A DNA stretch of 62,000 nucleotides, taken from NCBI RefSeq assembly GCF_964340395.1, contig NC_135565.1, positions 15,369,709-15,431,708 on the forward strand, in the 5' to 3' direction. Positions within the stretch are counted from its first letter, which is position 1, and the number at the start of each line of letters is the position of its first letter. The notes below the pieces were generated by a model. It was not told the origin of the DNA, did no database searches, and worked only from the letters and a program-made list of their open reading frames with translations. The DNA is from Glandiceps talaboti (lineage: Eukaryota > Hemichordata > Enteropneusta > Spengelidae). Position numbers and translations under genes: made by a program. This document shows positions 22,634 to 34,539 of the stretch, piece after piece.

Positions 22634-24207
22634 TACATATATACCATAACCTACACAATCTTAAAACATATTAGGTTAAGCAATCCATGACTGAAGCCGG
22701 TTTCCAAAGCAACAATCGTTACCCAAAGTTGACCATATTAATATCAACGTTTTGTATTAGCTTGCACGGTGACTTACTGGTTAATTTACTAGTGTGTGTA
22801 TCGACGTATCTGTATATGGTCAGTTATAATGTGATCTTTTGCACTAATATCAAAGAATCGTACCAATAGAGGGTATCATTGGACAAGTGATTTGATATGA
22901 CTCAGATATGTAGCCTTGGAGCAATCTATTTATCCAGTATTCATTGCAATAATTGCCATATTAACGAATACATTGACTATGATTCGTACACTTGTTATAT
23001 CCCTCTTGTATGGATTTCATACCTAGACATGCATTATATATATCTATGCAAGAAAGTAGCGAATAAGAAAGACTTTACTGTTAAAACTACAGTTCGGTGT
23101 CTACTTTGAAGATATACGAATGGCATGCAAGTAACCGTTGAGATAGTCTAGCTGTTAGACCCTTGGGCATATCTGCTAACTTTAAAAGCAAGTACAGGTC
23201 AGGTCGCATAGCGCCAAAGGCCGAAGACATGTACAGGTACTGTCACCCACGGCTTTGGTTCGGCAACCTTTCAGGTGCAGACCCGTGTCTTACGCTACAA
23301 GACTACCGTCGGATCGTCTTCTCATGACATCTTATATTACCTCAACCGCATGTTTTGGAAACTTTGTCTATTTTACCAATTGTTAGGGTCCGTTTTGTTT
23401 ACAACTTTAAAAAAGGACCTTTACTGTTAAAATGAGGCACATGTCTGCAGTAAACAATCATAGACGAACGAAGGGACATTATTGGATATAAAAATGTAAA
23501 AAAAAAAAAAACTAAAAGAAACCTTGAATTAAACGTTTGATATCCATTTGAAAATAATGACTGTCCCTATTGTGTAATTATAGAATAGCTCGGTGATGAA
23601 AACAAACGTATATGCTACAAATTATCGTCATCAATTAATTAGGATATGCTGACTAGTATTATTCAAGCCATTAAAATGATTGCATATTGCAATTAGTGGA
23701 AATGTCAAATATTATTTTTCGTCAAACATACTGTTATAACATAAGATGCTTAATGAGACTCTGGAGTATTGCCGGAGTAGTATTAATTGCATTTATTATT
23801 TCTTCGAAATATGTATCCCTTTTATTTTAATTGGAAATTTTTTTTCATTTCTTCTCGTAAAAGTGAATTATTATTAAAATATTTCAACATTAATTGGTTC
23901 AACTCACTTCAACTGACTGGGAGGGGCTGCTGTTTTAGGTGGCAGGGGGGGGGGGTGAGGCGATCATTTTGAAAAAAAACGCCACTTGAGGTGGAGGTCA
24001 GTTTGGAAAACGACAAAGTAAGTTTCATTTTGGTACTGTGAAATGACTCCTGAACAACCGTAACTTGTAAAAATGTTCTATCGTGGAACAGAATACCCTC
24101 CGTACCCTCCCCTATTCATAGATCTTTTCCACCTACGCTCGTGCAAATGTGCATTATTTCTCAAAGTATTTCAACTATTTAGTACTGGGGTATATAGCAG
24201 TTGTGTA
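22633..24207. other. Non-coding apart from a GC-rich island
   Basis: Short frames at 22687 and 22897 show no domains; the SINE-like island at 23150 is listed separately. Confidence 0.5.
23150..23330. repeat. GC-rich SINE-like island
   Basis: ctagctgttagacccttggg (A-box-like), then ggtgcagacccgtg (a weak B-box-like match) about 115 bp later, in otherwise AT-rich DNA. Not assigned. Confidence 0.25.
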
Positions 24208-24720
24208 TTAGGCCTAACCATACAATTTGTGTGGTTCCGATTACGCTCAATCTTAGGATAGGTAGGTAGATTATTTTATTTTCTATTTTTTAAAGTATTT
24301 TTTTCAAATGTGAGTGTCTAGTTCAGGTAGTTACGTTTTCCATTGTTTTCCATATGGCCTCTGTGTTATTGGTTTCTTCTCATCAGATCAGATACAATAA
24401 AATATACAGATTGAAAGAAAAGTTTTATATTATCTTTTTAAGTTGTCAGTTTCCGCATCCACTATTTCTTGCGAGACTTCACAATTTTCGCGATTTGATT
24501 AATGTTTTCTTGGTTTCTTCTCATCAGATGTTCAACTATTACAGATTGGAAGAACAGTTTTATATTGTCATTTTAAGTTGCCAGTTTTCGCATCCAGTAT
24601 TTCTTTCTTGCAAGACTTCAAAATTTTCGCTATTTGATTATTTTATCTCGAATAGATGAAAAAAGTACAGGTTCGGCAGAGAAGCTGGGAAATGGCTTAT
24701 TACCAGGAAACCAATAAAAA
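24208..24720 (-). mobile_element. MITE family A, copy 3 (inverted, with internal duplication)
   Basis: Begins ttaggcctaaccatac then gtggttccgattacgctc, the family right end in reverse. Interior gttttccattgttttcc, cttttaagttgtcagtttcc and cgagacttcacaattttcgc. A segment starting ggtttcttctcatcagat occurs twice (from about 24370 and about 24510), so this copy is longer than the rest. The far end is degraded. Confidence 0.75.
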
Positions 24721-24780
24721 GAAGATAGAGAAGACGAAATGGAGAGGCAGAGAAACATGAAGAAATTTTTAAATACTTTT

Positions 24781-25092
24781 TTGAGGCGTTTATTTGGTTC
24801 CGATTACCCAATCCCACCTAGTTTTTCACTACTGACCCTCGTGAATTCTCATGCGAATAGTGGATGCGGAAACGGGCATCACCTTAAAAGAGACAATATA
24901 AAACTGTTCTTCCAATCTGTAATGGCTATACATTCGATAAGAAGAAATAAATAACACATAGACCATTTGGAAAACCTGAACTAGACACTCACACATGAAA
25001 AAATATAATAAAATAAAATAAAAAATCTACCTTCCCCACCTATTCTAAAATTTAGTGTTCCCAGAACCAAATAATTTTTTTGTACTAGGCCT
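24781..25092 (+). mobile_element. MITE family A, copy 4 (internally deleted)
   Basis: Left end gaggcgtttatttggttccg then attacccaatcccaccta; right end ttctaaaatttagtgttccc then gaaccaaat and actaggcctta. About 50-60 bp are missing after cactactgaccctcg compared with copies 2 and 5. It lies about 60 bp from copy 3 in opposite orientation. Confidence 0.78.
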
Positions 25093-26429
25093 TATTCTAA
25101 ATCGACGGACCGACCCAGAGTTGCCATTAAAAAGTAATGGGAGACCTAAACACACTAGGGTCACCCTAATCTGATTGCCTTGTTTAGTTTGGTTTATAGA
25201 TAAAGCAAAGTATCAGTGTAACTGGAATTAGTAGTTGACACAAATATATTATGATGCTAGGACTTGACAAGTACATAACTTTGACTTCGAGTTGACGAAA
25301 GACAAGTTCGGGGTTATCAAACTAGCATTAACTTAAAACTAGCGAGGTTTCAACTGTTTACAAGCATTATTTATCAAGAGCGCGGGTGAATGCTTACAGG
25401 CGGTTCAAAACTGTCTATTGTGTATACGTAGCAAATTGTTAAACATATACATTTATATGGTGCTCAAGTGATATAGTATCCATATGTTATCCTGTATGAA
25501 CCATTTACAAAAGAGATCCTAAATGTATCAGGTTACTATGGTTACACAACAGGCACAATTAATTTCTTCTTCTTGTTATGATATTTTAATGAAGTAAGCT
25601 TACCTTGCGTGAGAATTTTATTTTTATTTGTAATCTATATGATATACAAGTGTGCTTATCGAAGATATTTCGTCGAAGTCACAATTGAAAACTATATTGA
25701 AGTCTATTATGTATAATCAGGAACGTGTAGCAGCTAGTAATGAATACTTATTGCTTCACGACCATTTTGATGTTGCACTGTGCACAACTTACATTCAATC
25801 TTGTTTGGCACATAACACGTTATTAGCCATCTCTCTTCAGGTTGTCTTGTGTAGCATGCCTCGAGTCACTGTCTGACCTATTTCAAGTATTATAACTATT
25901 CTCAGAGGATGAAATCTTGACTTATTACCATTCGTGTGAATGAATTTGTAGTTTGTACTTTTACTACTGCATTGAAGAACATGAATCAAAAATGCGCCAA
26001 CAATCGTGCCCTTTTTATGAAATGATGCAAGTTTAACTTCAAGTCAATTTATGAGTCATTTGTATGATATCAGTTTAATTTCATATATGTTTCTGTGTAA
26101 ATCTATTATATACGATAGCGTCTGAATTGTGTTTTTTATCATTATAGTGTAAACTACATTTGTACACCAAGTCCATAGACTGACTAACAAACCCACAGAC
26201 TGGCCACTAAACTAAGAGATTGGTAAAAACAAATCCACAAGTTGGTCAAACAACCAACGGAATGGTCAACAAACAAACAGACCAGTAAAACAACAAACCT
26301 ACGCACTTTTTTCAAGGTATACATGGTGCCTCACGGCAATCGGTAATTCATCGTACAATGGAAACTAACTACCATAACATAGCAAATATATAGTTTATGT
26401 GTTTCCATACATGGTCCTTTCCAAAGGCC
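25093..26429. other. Non-coding, nothing recognised
   Basis: Unique AT-rich sequence; a loose cagactggtcaacaa-type repetition occurs at 26190-26290. Confidence 0.5.
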
Positions 26430-26493
26430 ATCACGTCATACCGTGCCTTGAGCCAATTCACGACCGTCACGTCATCATGTGCCGTGGGCCAAT
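26430..26493 (+). promoter_or_regulatory. Duplicated CRE-half-site/CCAAT module
   Basis: Two 36-bp-spaced copies of cacgtcat (26432, 26468), each followed by gtgcc and by gccaat (26452, 26488). CRE half-sites and CCAAT boxes are promoter elements in animals. No gene start could be tied to it. Confidence 0.3.
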
Positions 26494-26803
26494 GACCATT
26501 ATATTTCGGCATAATCTCTACATTTGTTTAGAGGCAGATCGGGTGAGCACTTATCCCGCACAAATCTTAAAGCGGACTGGTGTCCCGTGAGTGATTAACG
26601 ATAAAATTGGACTAATTTCTACTAAATCCTACATGGTGTAAGGCGTCCCACGATTATAATAGATTAAAATCACCAATTCTCGTTGACAAACTATCGCCGC
26701 GTACCATCCTTGGAATCAAATTTCACTATTTTATATCTAATGAGTTTACACATTACGTCAGAATCGTGCCATGGCCATTGGCAAATTATAAGAAAATATA
26801 GAA

Positions 26804-26858
26804 TATGTATGTGTGTGTATGTGTGTGTGTATGTATGTATGTATGTATGTATGCATGT

Positions 26859-26898
<40 letters not shown>

Positions 26899-26998
26899 AT
26901 GTATGTATGTATGTATGTATGTATGTATGTGTGTGTGTACTCTCTTTGTATGTATGTATGTATGTATGTATGTATGTATGTATGTATGTATGTATGTA

Positions 26999-27029
<31 letters not shown>

Positions 27030-27140
27030 ATGTATGTATGTATGTATGTATGTGTATTCTCTTTGTATGTATGTATGTATGGATGTATGTATGTATGTAT
27101 GTATGTATGTATGTATGTATGGTGTGTGCGTGTGCGTTTG
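26804..27140. repeat. (TATG)n/(TG)n array with internal duplication
   Basis: Alternating (TG)n and (TATG)n blocks. A non-repeat marker, tactctctttg at about 26939 and tattctctttg at about 27054, recurs after roughly 115 bp, showing a block duplication. Confidence 0.96.
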
Positions 27141-29357
27141 TATGTACAGCATACTCAGGGTGAAATTAGACATGTACTATGCATTACGTTGAGCTTTGAT
27201 ATAAAATAACAAATCAGTTGATGTGTTTATCGTCAAAACTATCTTTGAGATTGAACTCGGACTGCTTCGAGCAGAATGATGAAGTTTTATATACAGACGC
27301 AACAACTCACAACATAGTACTGTATGAACAGATACACGTTTTGATAGGGAGGCAGCTATTTTCAAAAGTGGCTGGTAAAGTGTGAACTGTAAAAGTGTGA
27401 ATGTCTATTAACAAGACCCGTGGATCTGCCTGACAATGGATATATACCAGTTGAAACAAAGAACTGTTAAGCAAATTTTTGAGAAATAGCCGTCAAAATA
27501 TTGCAGAGTAGCCCGGTTGTCTTGCCGGCTACCGGTCCCTGGATTAAGGTACAATAAATTTACAACTATAGTTTCACCATGAGAGCGTCAATAAAGAACA
27601 ACAGGAGTAATTATATATAATATGAAAATGGCAGATTGATTATGCTGGTTTTAACAGTAGTATAAATGGGTGCGATATATAGCTACGACGACATTACGTT
27701 TGAACGTCCCTATATCTGAACTACTACAGACAAAAGTCAGACATATTAATTACCCCATAAAGTACCATAGAAGTCCCCTCACCAAAAGATATACCATACT
27801 TAGTCAGGAGCAGCTAACGAACAAAGTCATTTGTGTATGACTTATGTCAGCGAAAAGCCACAGTTACCCATTTTGTATATAATTACCCATGCAAAAAATG
27901 AGAGGGGCTTTTTCATGGTGAAGTGTGTATGCGTAGGAAATCTACCCCATTTACTCTCACTAGCCATCTTTGTGCCCACTGGTCCATTGCCCTAGGCCTC
28001 AAGCCGACATGACAGTTCCCCAGTTGACCACTGCCCTTCAGAAGTGTTTGCATTCCCACTGCAGATTTAACTGATTTCGGACCTAACGCTCCCGCCAATA
28101 TGTTGCATGGCGAAACGTCAGAGGTTAACCTCATTTTATATTTCAAATCCCTGGTGACATATTTTCAATATTTTTCTCTCCTCATTGAGGTGAACTACAA
28201 TGCATCGACTACATTTTCGCTATTCCCACTGACGTCGAAACAAAATTTCCCACCTGATAAAATGTCGCATACAAGAATATAGTTTTCTCCAAGAATAGCT
28301 TTGTTGGCCGCATCTGATTTATAGTACACCTTTAGCAGAACATTAGGAATAAGATGAACAGTGTGTGTATCAGCACTATGTCAACTCACCGTACCGAACA
28401 TGCAGCCTCCCCGCTGCCTACGCTACCTGCCTTCATCTGACTGCCGATGTAGCAAGTGGAGGCTGACTGCGCGACTTCTAATCAAATGAAACATAAAAGA
28501 GTGGACGCATCAGTGAATACATATCGTTCCACCTGCGGGGATATCACATGCATCAGGTCCCAAACGTTCATTAAATGTGGACACATACAAAGCCTTAGGG
28601 GATACTTGCATGGCAGTTTTCACTACTCTTTTGCAAAACATTGTCACTTCAATGTACGACAGTAACAGACAGTCTTCCATTCCTTAAAACATACCAACCC
28701 TTGTACCACCATAAACAATAAGTTAAATGACAAGTAACATGTATGCCTAACCTCAGCCCAGTATAGAATATTTTCTGTAATGGTCTGAAATTTAGCTGCC
28801 CGATTAGTGGCAATATACACGTAGGTAAGTAGCCTGTTTAGTGATATTTCATTTACAGTCTAGCCTTCAGGTCATAGTTTGGAGGTCACTGCAAGAACTA
28901 TAATTTACCATTTAGCAAATAATTTATATCTCTGGTTTTGAGGCGAGGGACACCTCAATTCGTGGTTTACACAAGAAGTGAACAGCCACGATTATTTCGA
29001 ATTGTAGTGAACAAAAACGTGAAAGGACAACATAAAAGCAAAGTTTCCCTCCGACCAACGGATGTTGTGTGGACTAGAAGGTGTTTGGGTATCGCCATCT
29101 TATCATAAAACTTGGCCCAATTCTTCATTCATACATATTCTTCCTTCATACATATAATACATTGTTTAGTAAAGAATCACGTACTTTGTACTGATACAGA
29201 TACACTTAATAATCGTCTCTTGTATCACACAGTGATTTACTAGGTTATCTTTGACTCCTGTATATTATTCTGCTGATTTAAGAGTTTGATTTTAATAGCC
29301 TTATAGTATTTCATTACAGCAGAACTTCCTCTGTATATACGAAATGCCTACGTATAA
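27141..29357. other. Mostly non-coding; GC-richer patch at 27.93-28.15 kb
   Basis: The minus frame 28146-27913 (77 codons) is GC-richer than its surroundings and contains GQLGNCHVGLRPRAMDQW. I do not recognise it; it may be a decayed transposon or gene fragment. Confidence 0.35.
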
Positions 29358-29669
29358 CTTACTCATTCTGTTACCTCATTAGTATTTCTGCTGCCTGTCA
29401 TACCTGCATCAAGACGAATTGATACAAACGCAAAAAGCAGTGTCGCATGTAGGTTTGATAAATTTGACAGATTAGCTGCTAAGGAGCAGATAAGTAAATT
29501 GTTCATGTTACTTAAAAAAGAAAATATAAAGAATACAACTCATTTCATGTTAGTGTTCAATGGCTCTGTTGATGCAGACCCCAATAAGAAACTGTACATT
29601 CTACAAGCAAGATCGCAAGTCCTTGCCACAGTTTGTCTAGATGAAATAAACCATTTAAATGTACTGTAA
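29358..29669 (+). CDS. Anonymous 103-codon open frame without conventional start
   Basis: An open frame lies between a stop at 29355-29357 and TAA 29667-29669. Its first ATG comes only about half-way along. The peptide is charged and well mixed in composition (for example CRFDKFDRLAAKEQ, FNGSVDADPNKKLY, LQARSQVLATVCLDE), unlike the low-complexity translations elsewhere in the window. No domain was recognised. It could be a 3' terminal exon, since it ends in a stop, or a relic of a transposon or pseudogene. Confidence 0.2.
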   Translation, partial: LTHSVTSLVFLLPVIPASRRIDTNAKSSVACRFDKFDRLAAKEQISKLFMLLKKENIKNTTHFMLVFNGSVDADPNKKLYILQARSQVLATVCLDEINHLNVL

Positions 29670-31727
29670 CCAGAAGCAGACACCCTGGCGCCAATGTTTT
29701 GATGCCTGTACTTCATATCTGCACGGTGGCATGTTAATGCTCTTCATTCAAACACAATACGGCAAAGAAACCGTTTAGTCAATCTTGCTATCTTAAGGTG
29801 TAACATTGCAAATGTTTCTTGGTTTCTCCTTGGTGGCATCAAACAAAATCTGGTGGAAGCTTCCATAAAACGGGTTGTGCCAATGGATATACTTGGTGCG
29901 AAGATAGTATGTGATTGATATACATGTATAATGTAATTCTGGTGATTGGATGCCTATTTGCCAAAATTGATAGTTCTTCATTCTCGCAATATCTTCTTAA
30001 TCATTGGAAGTTTTCGATTCCCAACATTACAGAACCCAATGATGCGCGATTACAATCGCTTACAGTGTCCTTTGCGGTCGTACTTTCACGACGGCAGCAA
30101 GTAAAAAGCAGCAGAAAATCCACATGCAACTAGAGGCGTATATTCGAGGATTTATGTTTTTGACTACTTTTAAATATATTAAAAATGACACTATAAATGT
30201 GTAGTTGTTCTCACCTAATTCACAATTAAAGTGTACACATAGGGTGTTAATTGTTCAGCCACACTTGGAGACTTTGTGTGCACATTCGCCGTTTACCTTA
30301 AGCTAAATCTACCTTCTTACCATAGCAAGGCTATGTACAATTTCTGTTTTCTTACCCACCCTAAAAAAAAACCAGTCCGCATATATTTAATTTTGACATC
30401 AAACTCAAACAGGAACCATTGAATAGATTTATAGTATTAATCAGCGACACAAACTAGATAGGTTGCCATGGAAACTCAACACGCTGAAACATAATGAATT
30501 TGTAGTTGCCGATTGTGATGGAAGTGTTTCTTTATAATCATTGAATGGTATAGGCCTGTTTCCATAGGACGTGAATTGAATACGGTTTGATATCTGCACA
30601 CAACGATATGACCTATAACTGGCCGAAAGATAAAACGTATCCTGAGCCAAATTCCAATTAACCGCAGTAACGCTATAACCCTCTAAGCGGGTTTGAATTT
30701 GGAAGTCTTTTTACCCTGGAGAATATAGAAGACCTGCAATAGCTGATGCGGATATGATAGAAGGGAATGCCAGTAAATGATAGTGTTTGTTGAAACATAT
30801 GTCCACAACTGATGAAACTCCGGTCGTCTGCTGAGCTTTAGTTTCTTGCACAGCAGGTTGAAACACGATTTCTGACAATCAACCGTCATCGATGTCTGAA
30901 TTCATGGATGTCAGATAGAAAAAAATGATTCTGACAAACACTCGTTACGGATGTCTTGGGGTCACGGACATCAGATTGATTCTTGAAAGACAACCTTTAT
31001 CGATAGTCGGAGCCAAACGAACACAAATCAATCATCAAACATTCAGGTTAGTTGCGGAGCAATGGAAATAAATTTTAGAGAAATATGTGCGGTATATGCT
31101 CCCAGCTGTGCTTTACAATGCACGAAACTATATATCTTTTATATATATTTTCCCCCAACATGTACGACTGTACAGAAACCACAGATACAAATGGAACACG
31201 TATCCGTTTAAAGACTTTCTCAGAATTCTACAAACGGTATATCAAAACTTCAAAAAATCGTACGTTTATATATATGGCAGTGATTTTTTAACTTTTGTGT
31301 GCATATTATCTTGAACAACTGTGTTCCAGTGTCTTCGTTACAAATTGAAATAAAGAATAATATGAAAAATTGAAATTTTGATAAATTTTGAAAAAAATCA
31401 TTAATTTAAATAACAGATTAATATAAATTGAAACCACAATAGATTAGAAATGTCATTATGGAAAGATCGTTCTCTCAAATCCATTTGTCCTGCATTTTGG
31501 AATACTTTGCATTGTAATCTCCATCAAGTCCTTCCGTTATCCACTCAAGAACCATATCTTTAAACCGCTCCACTTGCCCTGTATCCAGTGTCTGTGTATT
31601 CACTCTCCCTGTTTTCAATACTGTAAAACACCTCCTCATTTCTACGCCTTTGCTTACAGGCTTACACGAATTATAAACCAGTTTTCTGTATGATTAGTAT
31701 TAACGTTATTGCTGTTGTTATCAAATA
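29670..31727. other. Non-coding, nothing recognised
   Basis: Several 60-75-codon frames on both strands, none with a known domain; a degenerate tandem repeat at 30867 is listed separately. Confidence 0.5.
30867..31010 (+). repeat. About 60-bp degenerate tandem repeat
   Basis: Units starting gattnctgacaa and containing gatgtc, then catcagatngatt, begin at 30867, 30927 and about 30978. Confidence 0.6.
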
Positions 31728-31894
31728 CATACATACATACATACATACATACATACATACATACACACATACACACATACATACATACATACATACATAC
31801 ATACATACATACATACATACATACATACATACATACATACATAGACATACATACATACATACATACATACATACATACATACATACATACATAC

Positions 31895-31925
<31 letters not shown>

Positions 31926-31932
31926 CATACAT
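31728..31932. repeat. (CATA)n array
   Basis: About 50 CATA units with single-base variants (cacacata, catagaca, catactta). Confidence 0.97.
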
Positions 31933-32243
31933 GTACTAAACTTAGTCGGGTGCAAGTGAGTCTTTCTGTTTCTGCTTTCTTCCCGCTCGCCGGAACTCTA
32001 AATAAGTCACCTGGTGTTTAATTGTAGAACAAGACGTAATTGAGACTGTGTTGGTAAAATAGTCGTGATGTCATATGGTGTTCGAATGAAAGTACAGTAA
32101 GTGCCTGAAGGTAGGCAGACAGACTACTTTCTATCTAGATATATATACACATTACTGTCACTATTAGTTTTTGAATTTTGATATATTACAAACGGATATC
32201 CATTTTGTGGTGGAATCCGTTTCGCTACCTAGTATCATAGACA

Positions 32244-32379
32244 TCATACATACATACATACATACATACATACATACGTATACACACTCACACATACATA
32301 CATACATACATACATACATACATACATACATACATACATACATACATACATACATACATACATACATACATACATACAT
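32244..32379. repeat. (CATA)n array
   Basis: Two CATA blocks split by cgtatacacactcaca at about 32277-32292. Confidence 0.97.
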
Positions 32380-34539
32380 CTCTCATTTTTTGTGTATATA
32401 ATCTGTTTTAAGGATATGCTTGCGGTGGTATTTAACGCAAACCGACATTTGATTACACTATTAATAGTAAATTCTAGGACATCAAACGGACATTTAGTCG
32501 ATTATATGAAGCAACACATCAGTGACAGATGTTGACTTAGATGTTATTTTGTACGTTTGGACGTCATTGAAGTGGACGTTTTGTTAAACACACAGTGATG
32601 CAAGAAAAGTAATTTAGTTGTAGTCATTTTTATCAAGAAATCGGGACATCGATCGTTAATGAAAATCATTGTCACAGACCATCATTCGTGGTGCCGGAAG
32701 CTGAACATGCTATAAGAAATCGGTATCACTTTGACTTTAGATTCAACTTCGTATGTCTTGCTGTCATGGTGACTAAACACTGAAAATTCACATTGTAAAT
32801 TTACTAGTAAAGCTGTTGTCTGTTCATCAAATCTAGACTTTATAAATCATACAGGAGAATTTTAACGTTAGTTTGCACAAGCAATCAAACAACCAACAAT
32901 ATTTTCACAGAAAATTGTTAACATACTAATAATTAGACACTATACATATTAGTTATCCATAAGTACCATTTAAAAAAAATTCCCAACCGTTGCCGCTAGT
33001 GCAGTTTTAAGGTTGTATTTCTATGGGTCTATACAACTAACAGCATGCAACACGCCTCAAAATGATGACTCTGTACTTACGTGAGTCTGTAATACTGAGA
33101 GTATGATCCTGACGTCTTGACTCGTCGACGATTTGTGTACATCAAAACATGTTGTTACCACACCATATAAGTAGTGTAGGGGCGAATTCACAATGCATTA
33201 TGTGATGTCTGACAACCCTTATTAACTGCATTATTCAAATCAACGGGATACTTATCGAGTTTCAAAGTATGTACAATCTTACTAGGCAGTGACAGTAATA
33301 TTTGACCATGTATACACATATCGGGATCGGCTGTTAAATTAAACAATAGTACTGTTGTATCAAATCCCGATTTGTGAATTGAAACTTCCAATTACAGATG
33401 GGTATATGAATTTATTCTGACCAAGTCAAGCACTTCCACAGGGTGGGGGGGGGGGGGGGGGCATTCAAAATAATGTTTTAACATAATTGCATGGTCATAA
33501 GAACATATACTACCAAATTGTGTATTTTGGTAAGGAAACCTGACAATTTTCCAATGTAATTTTCCGAAGTATTCAACTGAATTATTTTATCATGACTCAT
33601 AAGGAGATAAATGCCACCATTATATTATTTTTAAGTCATTACTCAAAATGATTGAATAACTATTTATTGTAATGTGTAGCTGACTACATTGTGTGATACT
33701 CGTGTGCTATAACACTTATTTAGAAAGTATAGCACAATTCACATTATGATTATATTTTGTCTAAACATTGTTGCAATAGTTATTTGTATGCTTGTTTGCA
33801 CCGTTCTAAATTAAATCAGACATCTGTAAAGTCTTAAGAGGAATTATCATACAATACAATTACACTAGCAATAGAAACAATCGGTAACAGGTTTAACGGA
33901 AGTTACCTGGCAAGGCTAATGCGTCACATCCGCTTAAGTTAGGATAGATGTCAGCTCCGTACTGGCAAGTGAAAGTGAAGCAAACCCACACATGTTATCT
34001 CGTTAATATCCGAGCTTTTATAAAACGTAATCAATTCACTCGGCACCATTTCCTTTCAATAACTTGACTTTAAATCATATCATCTTCAAACACATGCTTG
34101 TCTTTATTTCAACCAAATGTAGTAGACGGAATCTTGATGAAGTTCATGTTACAGTTATGCTTTGCGGTTTCCAGAGCAACCGATCTCATTATCGCACATC
34201 TTGAGATAAGATGATATCTATTGCGCCATTGATACGATTATGGTCAAGTGCTCAATTTACGTTTTATTCAATCAAAGAATGCCATCTGCCTTTTATACAA
34301 TCCTTTCCATTCCTTTATTACCCGATCAAAAAAAGTGAAGAGAAAAAATGGCATCACAAACATAAATACAAAGAATAAAACAATCAGATCGGATAGCAGG
34401 AGTCAGAAAATAGCGATGCTAATTGTGTCTGACCCCTGGAAACAGTAAATAATGGTATACGTTTAGGGTGTATATAAATGTTCAAAATGTAACTATACCC
34501 TCGTTCCCCTCCCCCCCATATATCTCTGAGTGGCAAAAT
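32380..34539. other. Non-coding; one coding-like 55-nt island
   Basis: On the minus strand 33961-33907, an acceptor (cttgccag) is followed by 55 nt giving YGADIYPNLSGCDALALP and a gtaact donor. It is too short to assign and stands alone. Confidence 0.35.
33445..33461 (+). repeat. Poly-G run (17)
   Basis: Seventeen consecutive G residues after gggt. Confidence 0.95.

Noticed and set aside
22358-22690. ORFs of 89-104 codons on both strands
   Set aside because: CATA repeat translations; the same applies to ORFs at 4.0, 31.7, 32.2, 50.0 and 53.0 kb.
24354-24659. 101-codon frame with repeated FYIIFLSCQF text
   Set aside because: Lies within MITE copy 3; the repetition is the internal DNA duplication.
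26683-27209. ORFs of 116-169 codons on both strands
   Set aside because: Pure (TATG)n/(TG)n repeat translations (Met-Tyr-Val-Cys and His-Thr-Tyr-Ile).
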